A model generated the notes under the pieces. The model saw only the letters and a list, made by a program, of their open reading frames with translations. It ran no database searches and was not told where the DNA came from. Positions 6,522-16,050 of a stretch of DNA of 45,577 nucleotides are shown one piece after another. The number at the start of each line of letters is the position of its first letter. Within the stretch, counting starts at the first letter, position 1. Origin of the DNA: Actinomycetota bacterium (GTDB taxonomy: Bacteria > Actinomycetota > Acidimicrobiia > Acidimicrobiales > VFJN01); NCBI GenBank assembly GCA_009886035.1, contig VFJN01000010.1:1-45577 (forward strand), in the 5' to 3' direction. A program made the position numbers and the translations under genes.

Positions 6522-8603
6522 ATGCCGGTGACCGATACGTCAGATCAGGGGATCCGCTATCTCAACCGGGAGCTGTCCTGGCTCGATTTCAACGAGCGGG
6601 TGCTTGCCCTCGCCGAGGATGAGCGCGTGCCGTTGTTGGAGCGGGCCAAGTTCCTCGCCATCTTCAGTCAAAACCTCGATGAGTTCTTCCAAGTGCGGGT
6701 GGCAGGGCTCAAGGAGCAGGTGACCGCCGGCATCGGTGCCCCCTCGCCCGACGGGCGCAGCCCGGTCCAGCAACTCGACGAGGTACGTCATCGAGTGGCG
6801 AGCCTGGTGGCCCGCCAAGCGCACCTCTTCTTGCACGAGGTGGTGCCGGCGTTGGCGGCGGTGGGCATCGGGTTGTCGAGTTGGGACGAACTCGACGGTG
6901 ACGACGAGAAGTTTCTGGTGGAGACCTTCGAGCAGCGCATCTTCCCGGTGCTCACGCCCTTGGCGGTGGATCCCGGGCATCCCTTTCCCTATATTTCGAA
7001 CCTATCCCTGAACCTGGCCATCGAACTTCGCGACCCGATCACCACCGAGCGACGCTTCGCTCGTGTGAAGGTGCCGGATCTGCTGCCCCGCTTCGTGGTC
7101 ATGCCCGACGGGGAGCGCTTCGTGCCGCTCGAGCAGGTCATCGCCGCCCATCTGGACCAACTGTTTCCTGGCATGGAGGTGGAGTCGCGGGCCACCTTCC
7201 GGGTGGCTCGCAACGCGGATCTCACCTTGGAAGAGGAGGAGGCTGATGATCTGTTGGCGGCGGTGGAGATTGAGTTGAGGCGTCGGCAGTTCGGCCGGGC
7301 TGTTCGGCTCGAGATCAGTGCCGAGATGCGCGACGAGGTTCGGAACCTGTTGCAAAGCGAACTGGATCTCCACGACGAGGACACCTATCAGGTGGCGGGA
7401 CCTCTCGATCTCGGAGGGCTGTGGTCGGTCCACGGTCTTGACCGGCCCGAGTTGAAAGACCCGGTGTATAAGCGGGTGAGCCCGGCCCGCCTCGACAGCG
7501 GAGAGGATGAGCGCCCGGATTTCTTCGCCGTGCTGCGCGAAGGCGACGTGCTCCTGCACCATCCGTACGACTCGTTTCGCACGACGGTGGAGGAGTTCAT
7601 TCGCCAAGCCAGCACGGACCCCTCGGTGCTGGCGATCAAGATGACGCTCTACCGCACCTCGGGCGACAGCCCCATTGTGCGATCCCTTATTCGGGCCGCC
7701 GAGCGGGGCAAGCAGGTGGCCGTCCTCGTGGAACTCAAGGCCCGGTTCGACGAGGGAGCCAACATCGAGTGGGCCAAAGCACTGGAAACCGCCGGGGTGC
7801 ACGTTGTCTATGGGCTGGTTGGTCTCAAGGTGCACACGAAGACGGCTCTGGTGGTGCGCGACGAGCCCGATGGCGTTCGTCGTTACTGCCACGTGGGCTC
7901 GGGCAACTACAACTCCAAGACGGCCCGCATCTACGAAGACGTGGGGCTCCTTACCGCCTCGCCGGCCATCGGGGCCGACCTCACCCAACTGTTCAACTAT
8001 CTCACGGGCTACGGACGCGATGTTGCCTACACCAGCCTGTTGGTCTCCCCCCACGGGACACGTCCCGGGCTCGATAGCCTCATCCGCAACGAAATCTCGG
8101 TGACGGAGGCGGGAGGCCAGGGTGCCATCACGCTGAAGATGAACAGCCTCGTGGACACCAAGGTGATTGATGCCCTCTACGCGGCTTCCCAGGCGGGGGT
8201 GGCGATCGACCTCATCGTGCGCGGCATCTGCTGTCTGATACCCGGCCTGGATGGGTTGTCGGAGAACATCCGGGTGCGGTCGATCGTGGGGCGGTATCTG
8301 GAGCACTCCCGGATCTATCGCTTTGCCAACGGGGCCGGCGAGGGCGAAGCCAACTATCTGATCGGATCCGCCGACCTCATGCCGCGCAACCTGGATCGGC
8401 GGGTAGAGGCGTTGGTCCCGGTCACCGACCCATCTCTGCAGGCTCGTCTTGATGAGATCCTGGCGGTGAACCTGAGCGACGACACCTTGGCGTGGACCCT
8501 CGATGCCGACGGCGACTGGAATCATGTGCCCGTCCTCGGCAGGGTGGACACCCACCAGTGTTTGCAGGAAATCGCCCAAACGCGGATCCGTCGACTCGTC
8601 TGA
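6522..8603 (+). CDS. ppk1: Polyphosphate kinase 1
   Basis: 693 residues, the usual PPK1 length. The N-terminal domain opens with YLNRELSWLDFNERVL, and the region NLDEFFQVRVAGLKEQV is characteristic. The phosphorylated histidine is H457 in RYCHVGSGNYN; the second catalytic-region motif is EHSRIYRFANG. The enzyme reversibly builds inorganic polyphosphate from ATP at the inner face of the membrane. It stands directly upstream of the phosphate-uptake genes pstSCAB and a phoR/phoP-like pair, which ties phosphate import to storage. The frame extends 22 codons further upstream, but the hexamer and homology support ATG 6522. Confidence 0.97.
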   Translation: MPVTDTSDQGIRYLNRELSWLDFNERVLALAEDERVPLLERAKFLAIFSQNLDEFFQVRVAGLKEQVTAGIGAPSPDGRSPVQQLDEVRHRVASLVARQAHLFLHEVVPALAAVGIGLSSWDELDGDDEKFLVETFEQRIFPVLTPLAVDPGHPFPYISNLSLNLAIELRDPITTERRFARVKVPDLLPRFVVMPDGERFVPLEQVIAAHLDQLFPGMEVESRATFRVARNADLTLEEEEADDLLAAVEIELRRRQFGRAVRLEISAEMRDEVRNLLQSELDLHDEDTYQVAGPLDLGGLWSVHGLDRPELKDPVYKRVSPARLDSGEDERPDFFAVLREGDVLLHHPYDSFRTTVEEFIRQASTDPSVLAIKMTLYRTSGDSPIVRSLIRAAERGKQVAVLVELKARFDEGANIEWAKALETAGVHVVYGLVGLKVHTKTALVVRDEPDGVRRYCHVGSGNYNSKTARIYEDVGLLTASPAIGADLTQLFNYLTGYGRDVAYTSLLVSPHGTRPGLDSLIRNEISVTEAGGQGAITLKMNSLVDTKVIDALYAASQAGVAIDLIVRGICCLIPGLDGLSENIRVRSIVGRYLEHSRIYRFANGAGEGEANYLIGSADLMPRNLDRRVEALVPVTDPSLQARLDEILAVNLSDDTLAWTLDADGDWNHVPVLGRVDTHQCLQEIAQTRIRRLV

Positions 8604-8735
8604 GGGTTCGGTCGAGCGGCGGCGGCACTGGAAGTGTTTTCTCTGCGTTTACCTTGCCCATCCCCCCACGGCCATCGAACGGCCTACCTTCGGCTGGGCG
8701 CCCCACGGCAGTGGCGTCGTGGTCGAGGAAGAGTG

Positions 8736-9809
8736 ATGTTTCGCATGGGCATGAAAAGGGTAGTGCTGGGTTCGGTGCTGGTGGTTGGCGTGCTCGCCTT
8801 CGCCGCCTGCTCAAGCGACAAGAAGACTGACGCCCAGGGCGGCGCCGATGCGTCCGACTGCCCGGTGGCCGATGGTGCGGTCAGCGTTTCGGGTTCCTCC
8901 ACAGTGGAACCGATCTCAGCCTCGGTGGGCGAGAAGTTGCTCGACTGTGACTCCGGGGTACTCGCCACGGTTGACGGTCCGGGTACGGGCGACGGATTCT
9001 TACTCTTCTGTAAAAGCGAGACCGACATCTCCGGCGCCTCCCGGCCGATCAAGCCCGCCGAGGCGGAGGCCTGCGCCGCCAACGGCGTTGAGTTCATCGA
9101 ACTGAAGATCGGGATCGACGGAATCGTTCTTTTAACCAACCCGGCTAACGATGCGGTCGATTGCCTGAGCCTGGCCGACCTCTACGCGTTGGTCGGTGCC
9201 GAGTCGCAGGGCTTCGGCAAGTGGTCGGACGCGGCCCCTATCGCCTCGGCACTGGGCTCGACGACCAAGTTCCCCGCCGCCGACCTCGACATTACCGGCC
9301 CTGGCGCCGAGTCGGGTACGTACGACTCCTTTGCCGAACTGGCGTTGAAGGGCCCCGGCGAGGCTCGGGCGGCGTCGGGGAACATCTCCAAGGATGATGC
9401 AGCCGTTATTCGTCCCGACTACTCCTCCCAGTCGGACGACACGACCATCATCGCCGGCGTCGAGGGTTCGGACACCAGTTTGGGCTGGGTTGGTTCGGCC
9501 TTCGCAACGGAGGCGGGCAAGAGCGTGAAGGTGTTGGGCGTGTCGGCCACCCCGGCCGATGGCTGCATCCTGCCCACCGCCGGAGCAGTGGCCTCGGGTG
9601 AGTACCCACTCTCTCGCCCGTTGTTCATCTACGTGAATGCGAAGAGCGCCGCCGAAAACAAAGCCGTGACGGCCTACGTGGATTACTACCTCTCGGCGGC
9701 GGGGATCTCGTCGGTGTCCGAGGTGGGCTATGTGGAATTGGATCCCACCGTGCTGCAGGAGTCTCGGAAGACGTGGGAGACCAGAACTGTGGGTACACAG
9801 CCAGGATGA
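8736..9809 (+). CDS. pstS: Phosphate ABC transporter substrate-binding lipoprotein PstS
   Basis: 357 residues. It has a lipoprotein signal with lipobox LAFAAC (lipidated C25), then the PstS phosphate-site opening VSVSGSSTVEPIS and a GPGTGDG loop. It captures phosphate outside the membrane and hands it to PstCA. ATG 8736 is preceded by GGAAGAG; ATGs at 8745 and 8751 are also possible and would keep the signal intact. The 132-bp gap after ppk1 (8604-8735) holds no gene; a phosphate-responsive promoter is expected there, but I could not identify a convincing Pho or RegX3 box. A further 102 bp separate it from pstC and contain an AGCGA-TCGCT hairpin (about 9832-9846) that might modulate expression. 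Confidence 0.95.
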   Translation: MFRMGMKRVVLGSVLVVGVLAFAACSSDKKTDAQGGADASDCPVADGAVSVSGSSTVEPISASVGEKLLDCDSGVLATVDGPGTGDGFLLFCKSETDISGASRPIKPAEAEACAANGVEFIELKIGIDGIVLLTNPANDAVDCLSLADLYALVGAESQGFGKWSDAAPIASALGSTTKFPAADLDITGPGAESGTYDSFAELALKGPGEARAASGNISKDDAAVIRPDYSSQSDDTTIIAGVEGSDTSLGWVGSAFATEAGKSVKVLGVSATPADGCILPTAGAVASGEYPLSRPLFIYVNAKSAAENKAVTAYVDYYLSAAGISSVSEVGYVELDPTVLQESRKTWETRTVGTQPG

Positions 9810-9911
9810 ACCAACATCGCCTGTTCATGGGAGCGAATGGCTCGCTGGTTGGGCAGCGACCTCGGTGACCGATCTGTTCACGCGGTGGGGCCTGGTCGAC
9901 AAGGGTGATCG

Positions 9912-10856
9912 ATGACCGACGCGATGAGGTCGCCAGGGACGCTCCTGCTGGCTGAACTCGGTGGGGATGCCCGCCGTATGCGCAAAGAAGCGGTTGTGCG
10001 GGCGGCGTTGACGGCGGCGGCGTGGGTGTCGATCCTGGTCAGCGTCGGGATCGTGTACGCCTTGGCGCGCCAGACGATGGCCTTCGTCACGAAGGTGGAA
10101 TGGTCCACCGTCCTGTTTTCCGATGGGTGGTTCCCGCGCCAGGGTGTTTACGACCTTCGTACCTTGCTCGTGGGCAGTCTGTTGGTCACGGTGATCGCGA
10201 TGATCGTGGCGCTCCCGGTGGGCTTCGGTTCGGCCATCTACCTGTCGGAATACGCCCGGCCCGGCGTACGGCGATTGCTGAAGCCCAGCCTTGAGGTGTT
10301 GGCCGGCCTCCCCAGCGTGGTGTTGGGGTTCTTTGCCATTTCGGTGATCTCCCCTTCCATCGTTCGCCGGTTGTTCGACGGCGCCAGTTTGTTCAACCTC
10401 ACGGCGGCCGGGATCGCGGTGGGGATCCTGTCGGTTCCCCTCATCGCCTCGGTGTCCGAGGATGCCTTGCGGGCGGTACCCGACGCCCTTCGTGAAGCTA
10501 GTTACGGGATGGGGGCCCGTCGTTCCACCACGGTGATCCGAGTGGTTGTCCCCGCCGCCGTATCCGGCCTCGTGGCGGCCGGGATTTTGGCGGTATCGAG
10601 GGCCATCGGCGAGACGATGATCGTGTTCATCGTCGGTGGGGCGGCCGGGAACCAGAGCTTTTCACTCGATCCACTCAAGCCGGGGCTGACCATGACGGCG
10701 GCGATGGCCACCCAGGCCCAGGGCACCGATCAAGTGTCGGGTGCAGGCCTTACCTTCCAGAGCCTCTATTTCGTGGCTGCCGTGTTGTTCCTGGTGACCC
10801 TCGCCCTCAACGTCCTCGCCGGCCGCTTCGTGCGCCGCGTGCGGCAGAGTTACTAG
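9912..10856 (+). CDS. pstC: Phosphate ABC transporter permease PstC
   Basis: 314 residues with about six membrane helices. The first is near residues 33-53 and the permease core begins around LLVGSLLVTVIAMIVALPVG. The EAA-type cytoplasmic loop reads EDALRAVPDALREASYGMG, as expected for a BPD permease that docks on PstB. The large periplasmic first loop (FVTKVEWSTVLFSDGWFPRQG) marks it as PstC and not PstA. ATG 9912; the next gene pstA starts 7 bp after its stop, so these are co-transcribed. Confidence 0.95.
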   Translation: MTDAMRSPGTLLLAELGGDARRMRKEAVVRAALTAAAWVSILVSVGIVYALARQTMAFVTKVEWSTVLFSDGWFPRQGVYDLRTLLVGSLLVTVIAMIVALPVGFGSAIYLSEYARPGVRRLLKPSLEVLAGLPSVVLGFFAISVISPSIVRRLFDGASLFNLTAAGIAVGILSVPLIASVSEDALRAVPDALREASYGMGARRSTTVIRVVVPAAVSGLVAAGILAVSRAIGETMIVFIVGGAAGNQSFSLDPLKPGLTMTAAMATQAQGTDQVSGAGLTFQSLYFVAAVLFLVTLALNVLAGRFVRRVRQSY

Positions 10857-10863
10857 GCGCCTC

Positions 10864-11811
10864 ATGCCCCTCACGACGCTCGGGGTTGGCGGCCGCGAGG
10901 CCACCGAACGCATCGACCGCCAGATCAAGAGCGGCCGAATCGATTTCGGTGGGCGGATGTTCGCGGCCATGTTGTTCTCCTCCCTCGCGCTGGCTCTGCT
11001 CGTGCTGGTGGTCCTCTTTGCCGACGTGTTCGGTACTGGCATCGGGGTGTTCACCACTCGAGCCGAGAGCTTCCTCTCGGGTGGTCTGCGCACCAAAGCA
11101 GACTCAGCGGGGGTCTTCCAGGCCATTCGGGGCACGTTTTGGATCGCCGTATTCACGGTGGTCCTCGCCTTTCCGATTGGGGTTGCGACGGCGGTCTATC
11201 TGGAGGAGTACGCCCACAAGGGTCGCCTGACCCGCTTCCTCGACCTCAACATTCGGAACCTCGCCGGGGTGCCCTCGATTGTGTACGGCATCCTCGGACT
11301 GACGATTTTCGTGAAGCAGCTGAAGTCCTTTACGGGGGGCGCCACCCCGATTTCGGCTGGGGTCACCCTGGCAATCCTCGTGCTTCCGATTGTGATCATT
11401 ACCTCCGCCGAGGCCCTGCGCTCGGTGCCGGGGGCGCTGCGGGAGGCTGGTTATGGCGTGGGGGCTACCCGGTGGGAGGTCTGCCGTACGCTCGTGTTGC
11501 CCTACGCGCTGCCCGGGATCATTACCGGAACGGTCTTGGCCCTCGCTCGGGCGATTGGTGAGGCGGCTCCGATCCTGCTCATCGGGGCCGTGACGGGGCT
11601 TCTGCCCGGCCAAGAGGGTCTGTTGGACCCGTCGCAACTCACCGAGCGCTTCACTGCCCTGCCGGTGGTGATCGCCGACTGGGCCCGTACCCCTCGGGCG
11701 GGCTTTGACGAGTTGGCCGCCGCCGCCATCATCGTCATGTTGGTGCTGGTGATGGCCATGAACACTTTCGCCATCATCCTGCGAAGTCACTTTGAGAGGA
11801 AGAGGCACTAA
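10864..11811 (+). CDS. pstA: Phosphate ABC transporter permease PstA
   Basis: 315 residues, six predicted helices. The PstA hallmarks are present: IRGTFWIAVFTVVLAFPIGVAT, NLAGVPSIVYGILGL and the EAA loop SAEALRSVPGALREAGYGVG, followed by ALARAIGEAAPILLIG. It forms the membrane channel with PstC. pstB begins 3 bp after its stop, so translation is likely coupled. Confidence 0.95.
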   Translation: MPLTTLGVGGREATERIDRQIKSGRIDFGGRMFAAMLFSSLALALLVLVVLFADVFGTGIGVFTTRAESFLSGGLRTKADSAGVFQAIRGTFWIAVFTVVLAFPIGVATAVYLEEYAHKGRLTRFLDLNIRNLAGVPSIVYGILGLTIFVKQLKSFTGGATPISAGVTLAILVLPIVIITSAEALRSVPGALREAGYGVGATRWEVCRTLVLPYALPGIITGTVLALARAIGEAAPILLIGAVTGLLPGQEGLLDPSQLTERFTALPVVIADWARTPRAGFDELAAAAIIVMLVLVMAMNTFAIILRSHFERKRH

Positions 11812-11814
11812 TCA

Positions 11815-12684
11815 ATGGTGATGACGGCCAAGCCCGTAGAGTGTGGCCCTGTGGAAGAAATCAGCCTCCCCAGTTCGATGGTTGTCGCCCCGTCGGCGCC
11901 CCTACCCAAGGTGGTCTTTGGGGCCCGAGATGTGTCGGTGTACTACGGCGACTTCCGGGCGGTGCGGGATGTCAACGTCGACGTCTATGAGCACCAGATC
12001 ACCGCGTTTATTGGGCCGTCGGGGTGCGGCAAGACCACCGTGCTCCGCTGTTTCAACCGCATGAATGACTTGATCGACGCCGCCCGGGTGGAGGGCTCGG
12101 TGACGTACGGCGGCGTCGACCTCTACCACCGGGATGTGAACCCCGTGGAGGTGCGGCGGCGCATTGGAATGGTGTTCCAGAAGCCCAATCCGTTCCCGAA
12201 GTCGATCTACGAGAACGTGGCTTACGGCCCGAAGGTGGCGGGGATCAAAGGGAACATGGACGACATCGTTGAAAAAGCGTTGCGTTCGGCGGGGCTTTGG
12301 GATGAGGTGAAGTCGCGTCTGAAGGTTTCGGGCATGAGCCTCTCGGGTGGACAGCAGCAGCGGCTTTGCATCGCCCGGGCCATCGCTACCGAGCCAGAGG
12401 TGCTGCTGATGGACGAGCCGTGCTCGGCCCTCGACCCCATCGCCACGGCTCGGATCGAGGACCTCATGCAGCAGATCAAGAATGAGTTCACGATTGTCAT
12501 CGTCACTCACAACATGCAGCAGGCCGCCCGGGTAAGCGATCGCACCGCGTTCTTCACCACCGAAGTGAACTCTGAGAGTGACACCCGCACGGGTCTGCTC
12601 GTAGAGGTTGATGAAACCGACAAAATATTCTCGAAACCCAGTGACGAGCGCACCGAGAACTACGTCACGGGGCGATTTGGGTGA
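11815..12684 (+). CDS. pstB: Phosphate ABC transporter ATPase PstB
   Basis: 289 residues. Walker A is GPSGCGKTT (from G67, with K73), the Q-loop is [19 protein letters not shown] (PstB-specific), the signature is LSGGQQQR and Walker B is [12 protein letters not shown], with the switch His in VTHNMQQA. It powers PstCA. The ~35-residue N-terminal extension before [13 protein letters not shown] is longer than in most PstB proteins; an in-frame downstream start cannot be excluded, but the tight spacing to pstA favours ATG 11815. Its stop overlaps the start of the sensor kinase gene. Confidence 0.96.
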   Translation: MVMTAKPVECGPVEEISLPSSMVVAPSAPLPKVVFGARDVSVYYGDFRAVRDVNVDVYEHQITAFIGPSGCGKTTVLRCFNRMNDLIDAARVEGSVTYGGVDLYHRDVNPVEVRRRIGMVFQKPNPFPKSIYENVAYGPKVAGIKGNMDDIVEKALRSAGLWDEVKSRLKVSGMSLSGGQQQRLCIARAIATEPEVLLMDEPCSALDPIATARIEDLMQQIKNEFTIVIVTHNMQQAARVSDRTAFFTTEVNSESDTRTGLLVEVDETDKIFSKPSDERTENYVTGRFG

Positions 12685-13910
12685 TGGTGCTACTGGGGCT
12701 CAGTGTCGTGATGCTGGTGGGTGCGCTGGGGCAGGTACTGCTGAAGGAGCGGCGTCTCGCCGAACGCCTCCATCGGGTTGCCGAGGTGCTCTCGGAGGAA
12801 CCCCTCACCGCCGGTAGCGGCTTAGCGGGGGCGACGTTGGCGATCGAGCGAGTTGCGGATCACACGCCGCTACGGATCCAGGAGGCCGTCGCGGGCGAAA
12901 CTCGATTGCTGCGCGCCTTGGCCTGCATCCCGCAGGGAGTGGCGATATTCGATGGGGCCGGGACCGCAGTGTTCCGAAATGAGGTGGCGGCGCAGTACCT
13001 CGTCATCCATCAAGGCAATGCGCTGGTGGAAGAAGCCATTACGTCGCTGGCCGCCGCTGCCGTCGGGCCCGACCCCGAGGTCCTCCTGCGGCGCACCGTC
13101 GACCTTTTCGGCCCTCCGCGACGCATCGTGGTGCTCCAGGCCTGGCGTCTCCTGGAGGATGACCGCCTCACCGGGGTGCTGGTGGTCATCGATGATTTCA
13201 CTGATCGCCGACGCCTGGAGGCGGTTCGACGCGATTTTGTGGCGAACATCAGTCATGAACTGAAGACCCCGGTGGGTGCCCTCGCCCTCCTGGCCGACAC
13301 CCTGCTCACCGAGGAGGACCCGGTGGTCTCTCAACGCCTGGCGGAACGGTTGCTGGAAGAGGCCTTTCGGGTGAGCCACACCATCGATGACCTCCTGGAA
13401 CTCTCCCGGATCGAGGGGGACGACGAGCCCAAGCGGGACGAGGTTGTGGTCGGCCTGTTCATCGCCGAGGCCGCGAGACGCGTGGGGCCTGCCGCCGAGC
13501 AGCAGAGGGTAATGATTGAAGTGGCGGAGATCGACCCCGCGCTGCGCGTCTCGGGCGATCGCCGTCAACTGGTTTCGGCCGTCTACAACCTTTTGGAGAA
13601 CGCGGTGAAGTATTCCGATGAGGGGTGCGCGGTGCAGGTAGAGGCTCGGACAGAGGATGGTTGGATGAGCATCAGCGTGGAAGATCACGGGATCGGGATT
13701 CCGCGCCGCGACCTCGAGCGTGTATTCGAGCGGTTCTACCGGGTCGACAGCGGCCGCAGCCGGGACACGGGGGGCACCGGCCTAGGGCTTGCGATCGTGC
13801 GTCATGTGGCCGACAACCATCACGGTCGAGTGTTAGCCGAATCCATGGAAGGCGAGGGCACTGTGGTCACATTGAGTCTTCCGGCGTGGGCCGGCGAGGG
13901 CGTAGCGTGA
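12681..13910 (+). CDS. Phosphate-sensing histidine kinase, SenX3/PhoR-like
   Basis: About 409 residues. One N-terminal membrane helix ([21 protein letters not shown]) is followed by a PAS-like region (about 75-180), a HisKA domain with the phospho-acceptor histidine in [13 protein letters not shown] (residue 192 counting from GTG 12681), and a HATPase domain with [19 protein letters not shown] and GTGLGLAIV boxes. Start is GTG 12681 (overlapping the pstB stop by 4 nt) or ATG 12684. Position after pstB and before a RegX3/PhoP-type regulator indicates phosphate signalling through the Pst complex. Only one TM helix and no extracytoplasmic sensor loop, so it probably reads the transporter and not an external ligand. 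Confidence 0.92.
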   Translation: MMVLLGLSVVMLVGALGQVLLKERRLAERLHRVAEVLSEEPLTAGSGLAGATLAIERVADHTPLRIQEAVAGETRLLRALACIPQGVAIFDGAGTAVFRNEVAAQYLVIHQGNALVEEAITSLAAAAVGPDPEVLLRRTVDLFGPPRRIVVLQAWRLLEDDRLTGVLVVIDDFTDRRRLEAVRRDFVANISHELKTPVGALALLADTLLTEEDPVVSQRLAERLLEEAFRVSHTIDDLLELSRIEGDDEPKRDEVVVGLFIAEAARRVGPAAEQQRVMIEVAEIDPALRVSGDRRQLVSAVYNLLENAVKYSDEGCAVQVEARTEDGWMSISVEDHGIGIPRRDLERVFERFYRVDSGRSRDTGGTGLGLAIVRHVADNHHGRVLAESMEGEGTVVTLSLPAWAGEGVA

Positions 13911-14623
13911 GCGCGTCGGGAGCCATCATTCTGGTGGTGGAGGATGAGGAATCCTATGTGGATGCCCTCACGGTGGGCCTGACACGCGAAGGCTTCCAGG
14001 TTCGGGTGGCCCGAGATGGCCTTGAGGCCCTCGCCATGTTCGATGCGGTCACGCCGGATCTAGTTCTCCTCGATCTGATGCTCCCGACACTGTCGGGCAT
14101 TGATGTGTGTCGGGAACTGCGGCGGCGTTCTCTCGTGCCGATCATCATGGTGACGGCGAAGTCCAGTGAGATCGATACGGTCGTGGGGCTCGAGGTGGGC
14201 GCGGATGACTACATCGCCAAGCCGTATCGGCTGCGCGAGTTGGTGGCTCGGGTGCGGGCCGTTCTGCGGCGCAACGGGGGGGATGTGACCGATGTCCTGC
14301 TCAGCGAAGCCTCCTTGCGGGTGGGCGATGTAGCACTCGATACCGACCGCCACGAAGTGGTGATTCGCACGGAGGTGGTGAGCCTGCCGCTCAAAGAGTT
14401 TGAGTTGCTGGAAATCTTGCTGGCCAATGCTGGCCGGGTGCTCACGCGGGAAGTGCTGATCGATCGGATCTGGGGTTTCGACTACGTGGGCGACACCAAG
14501 ACATTGGACGTTCACATCAAGCGGTTGCGCGCCAAGGTGGAGATCAACCCCTCCTCGCCAACGAGGATTGTCACGATTCGCGGGCTCGGCTACAAGTATG
14601 TGGTTCCCAAGACGACGCTCTGA
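13907..14623 (+). CDS. OmpR-family response regulator, RegX3/PhoP-like
   Basis: 238 residues. The receiver domain has the acidic pair in VVEDEESY, phospho-acceptor D56 in VLLDLMLPTLSG and the Lys in YIAKPY. The C-terminal winged helix reads ...LPLKEFELLEILLANAGRV... with DTKTLDVHIKRLRAKVE, typical of OmpR/PhoB regulators. The GTG start lies in the GTGA overlap with the kinase stop, so the pair is translationally coupled. It is expected to control pstS and related phosphate-starvation genes, including ppk1, though I did not find a clear binding site. Confidence 0.94.
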   Translation: MSASGAIILVVEDEESYVDALTVGLTREGFQVRVARDGLEALAMFDAVTPDLVLLDLMLPTLSGIDVCRELRRRSLVPIIMVTAKSSEIDTVVGLEVGADDYIAKPYRLRELVARVRAVLRRNGGDVTDVLLSEASLRVGDVALDTDRHEVVIRTEVVSLPLKEFELLEILLANAGRVLTREVLIDRIWGFDYVGDTKTLDVHIKRLRAKVEINPSSPTRIVTIRGLGYKYVVPKTTL

Positions 14624-14654
14624 CGGCGGGCACCAGGGCCGGCTTGGCCGCCCT

Positions 14655-14660
14655 TACGAT
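14655..14660 (+). promoter_or_regulatory. -10 hexamer before the MFS-like permease
   Basis: TACGAT, 7 nt, then ATG 14668. It is the same arrangement and sequence as before ppk1. Confidence 0.5.
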
Positions 14661-14667
14661 GGGGTAG

Positions 14668-16050
14668 ATGTCTGATCCGGCCGGCTGGCAACCCATCTCT
14701 GGGTCCTCGTCGGTTCCCCTCGCCTTCCAAACGTCACCCTTTGCCCGGTTGGCTCGGGCGCACGCTCTCTCCTCAGTGGGAGATGCCCTCGTAGCGATCG
14801 CCCTCGCCAACTCCCTGTTTTTTGATCTCGACCCCAACGCGGCCCGTTGGAAGGTCTTTCTCTATCTCGCCCTTTCGGTGGCTCCGCTGGCGTTGGTGAG
14901 CCCGCTCATTGGCCCGGCTCTGGATCGGTCGGTGGGTGCTCGACGCTGGGTGATCGTGGGGGCCAATGCCGTTCGGGCGTTTGCCTGTTTGATGATGATC
15001 GGCGATCTCTCCGGGTTGCTGCTGTTCCCGGAGGCCTTTCTCGTCTTGGCGATGGGGAAGGCCTATGGCGTCACTCGGGCGGCGTTGGTACCCACGGTCG
15101 TCCACGGGAACGCCGGCCTCGTGGAGGCCAACTCGAAGCTGCAACTGCTGTCGGGGTTGGCCGTACCGGTGGCGGCGATTCCGGCGGCGATCGCCTTCGC
15201 TCTTGGCGGTTCCGAGGCCATTTTGGTGATTGCGGTCATGGCCTACGCGGCCGCTACCTACGCGGCGATGTGGATCCCCCCCACCCGGGTGGCCGACGCC
15301 CCCGCCACCGCCGCGGAGGTGGCGGAGTTGCGCGGCATCGGGGTGATCCTGGCGGCCAACGCGATGTCGGTGATCCGCGGCCTGGTGGGGTTCCTGGCGT
15401 TCCTGCTGCTCTTTGGCTTTCGTGACGGCCCCCACTGGCACCTGTGGCTGGTGTTGGGCAGCACCGGTGTGGGCACCCTGGTGGGCGCCGCGTTGGCCCC
15501 GGTTTTGCGCCGGACCTTCACCGAGGAGCGGATGTTGACGGCGTCGCTGGCGTGGGCGGCGGTGGTGGCGGTGGTGGCGGCCTGGATGGGAGCCATCGGC
15601 TGGGCGGCCATGCTGGCGGGTTCGATGGCGGCGGTGGCCAGCAGCGGTCGGCTGGCTTTCGATTCGTTGGTGCAGCGCGACGCGCCCGATGCCAATCGCG
15701 GTCGGTCCTTCGCTCGTTTCGAACTGCGCTTTCAGGCGCTGTGGGTGGTGGGGGCATCGATTCCCGTGCTGGTAACGATTCCGCTGCGCCTGGGGTACGC
15801 CGCGGTGGGCGTGGTGGCGGCGTTGGGCCTGGGTGTCTACCTCAGCCGGCTGCGAGCGAGCCGCCGGGCGGGGGTAAATCGTCGCCCGGCGGGGCCGGGG
15901 ATTCCGCCGAACCAGCACCAACCCGCCGAGGCCGCCACCGGCCGGTTGGAGGGCACCGCTTCCCGGCGGGGCCGGTGGTTGGGGGTTCACCGACCGCCGG
16001 ATGGTGGCCCTGGCGCACTGCCACAGACCGTTTCCGGCGAGCCGGACTAG
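14668..16050 (+). CDS. MFS-like membrane transporter
   Basis: 460 residues with roughly ten to twelve hydrophobic helices between about 40 and 395. An Asp-Arg pair in the second segment loop (PLIGPALDRSVGARRWV) recalls the MFS A-motif. The helices are rich in Gly, Ala and Val, with little else to mark the substrate. A 65-residue Pro/Arg/Gly-rich cytoplasmic tail follows the last helix, unusual for the family. It lies downstream of the phosphate regulator but has its own hexamer, so it is probably a separate transcript. The stop shares CTAG (16047-16050) with the convergent zincin gene. Substrate unknown. Confidence 0.75.
   Translation: MSDPAGWQPISGSSSVPLAFQTSPFARLARAHALSSVGDALVAIALANSLFFDLDPNAARWKVFLYLALSVAPLALVSPLIGPALDRSVGARRWVIVGANAVRAFACLMMIGDLSGLLLFPEAFLVLAMGKAYGVTRAALVPTVVHGNAGLVEANSKLQLLSGLAVPVAAIPAAIAFALGGSEAILVIAVMAYAAATYAAMWIPPTRVADAPATAAEVAELRGIGVILAANAMSVIRGLVGFLAFLLLFGFRDGPHWHLWLVLGSTGVGTLVGAALAPVLRRTFTEERMLTASLAWAAVVAVVAAWMGAIGWAAMLAGSMAAVASSGRLAFDSLVQRDAPDANRGRSFARFELRFQALWVVGASIPVLVTIPLRLGYAAVGVVAALGLGVYLSRLRASRRAGVNRRPAGPGIPPNQHQPAEAATGRLEGTASRRGRWLGVHRPPDGGPGALPQTVSGEPD

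Noticed and set aside
7002-8579. A 525-residue antisense frame over ppk1
   Set aside because: Codon-position shadow of ppk1; composition (His, Arg, Gly) is not protein-like.
8604-8735. A Pho/RegX3 box upstream of pstS
   Set aside because: No convincing direct or inverted repeat; a GTTTACCTT stretch alone is too weak to call.
9821-9880. Two CTGTTCA copies between pstS and pstC as a regulator site
   Set aside because: They are 53 bp apart and have no further symmetry, so chance is likely.
14773-15990. A 405-residue antisense frame over the MFS-like gene
   Set aside because: The sense strand shows regular hydrophobic helices; the antisense product is His/Arg/Gln-rich noise.
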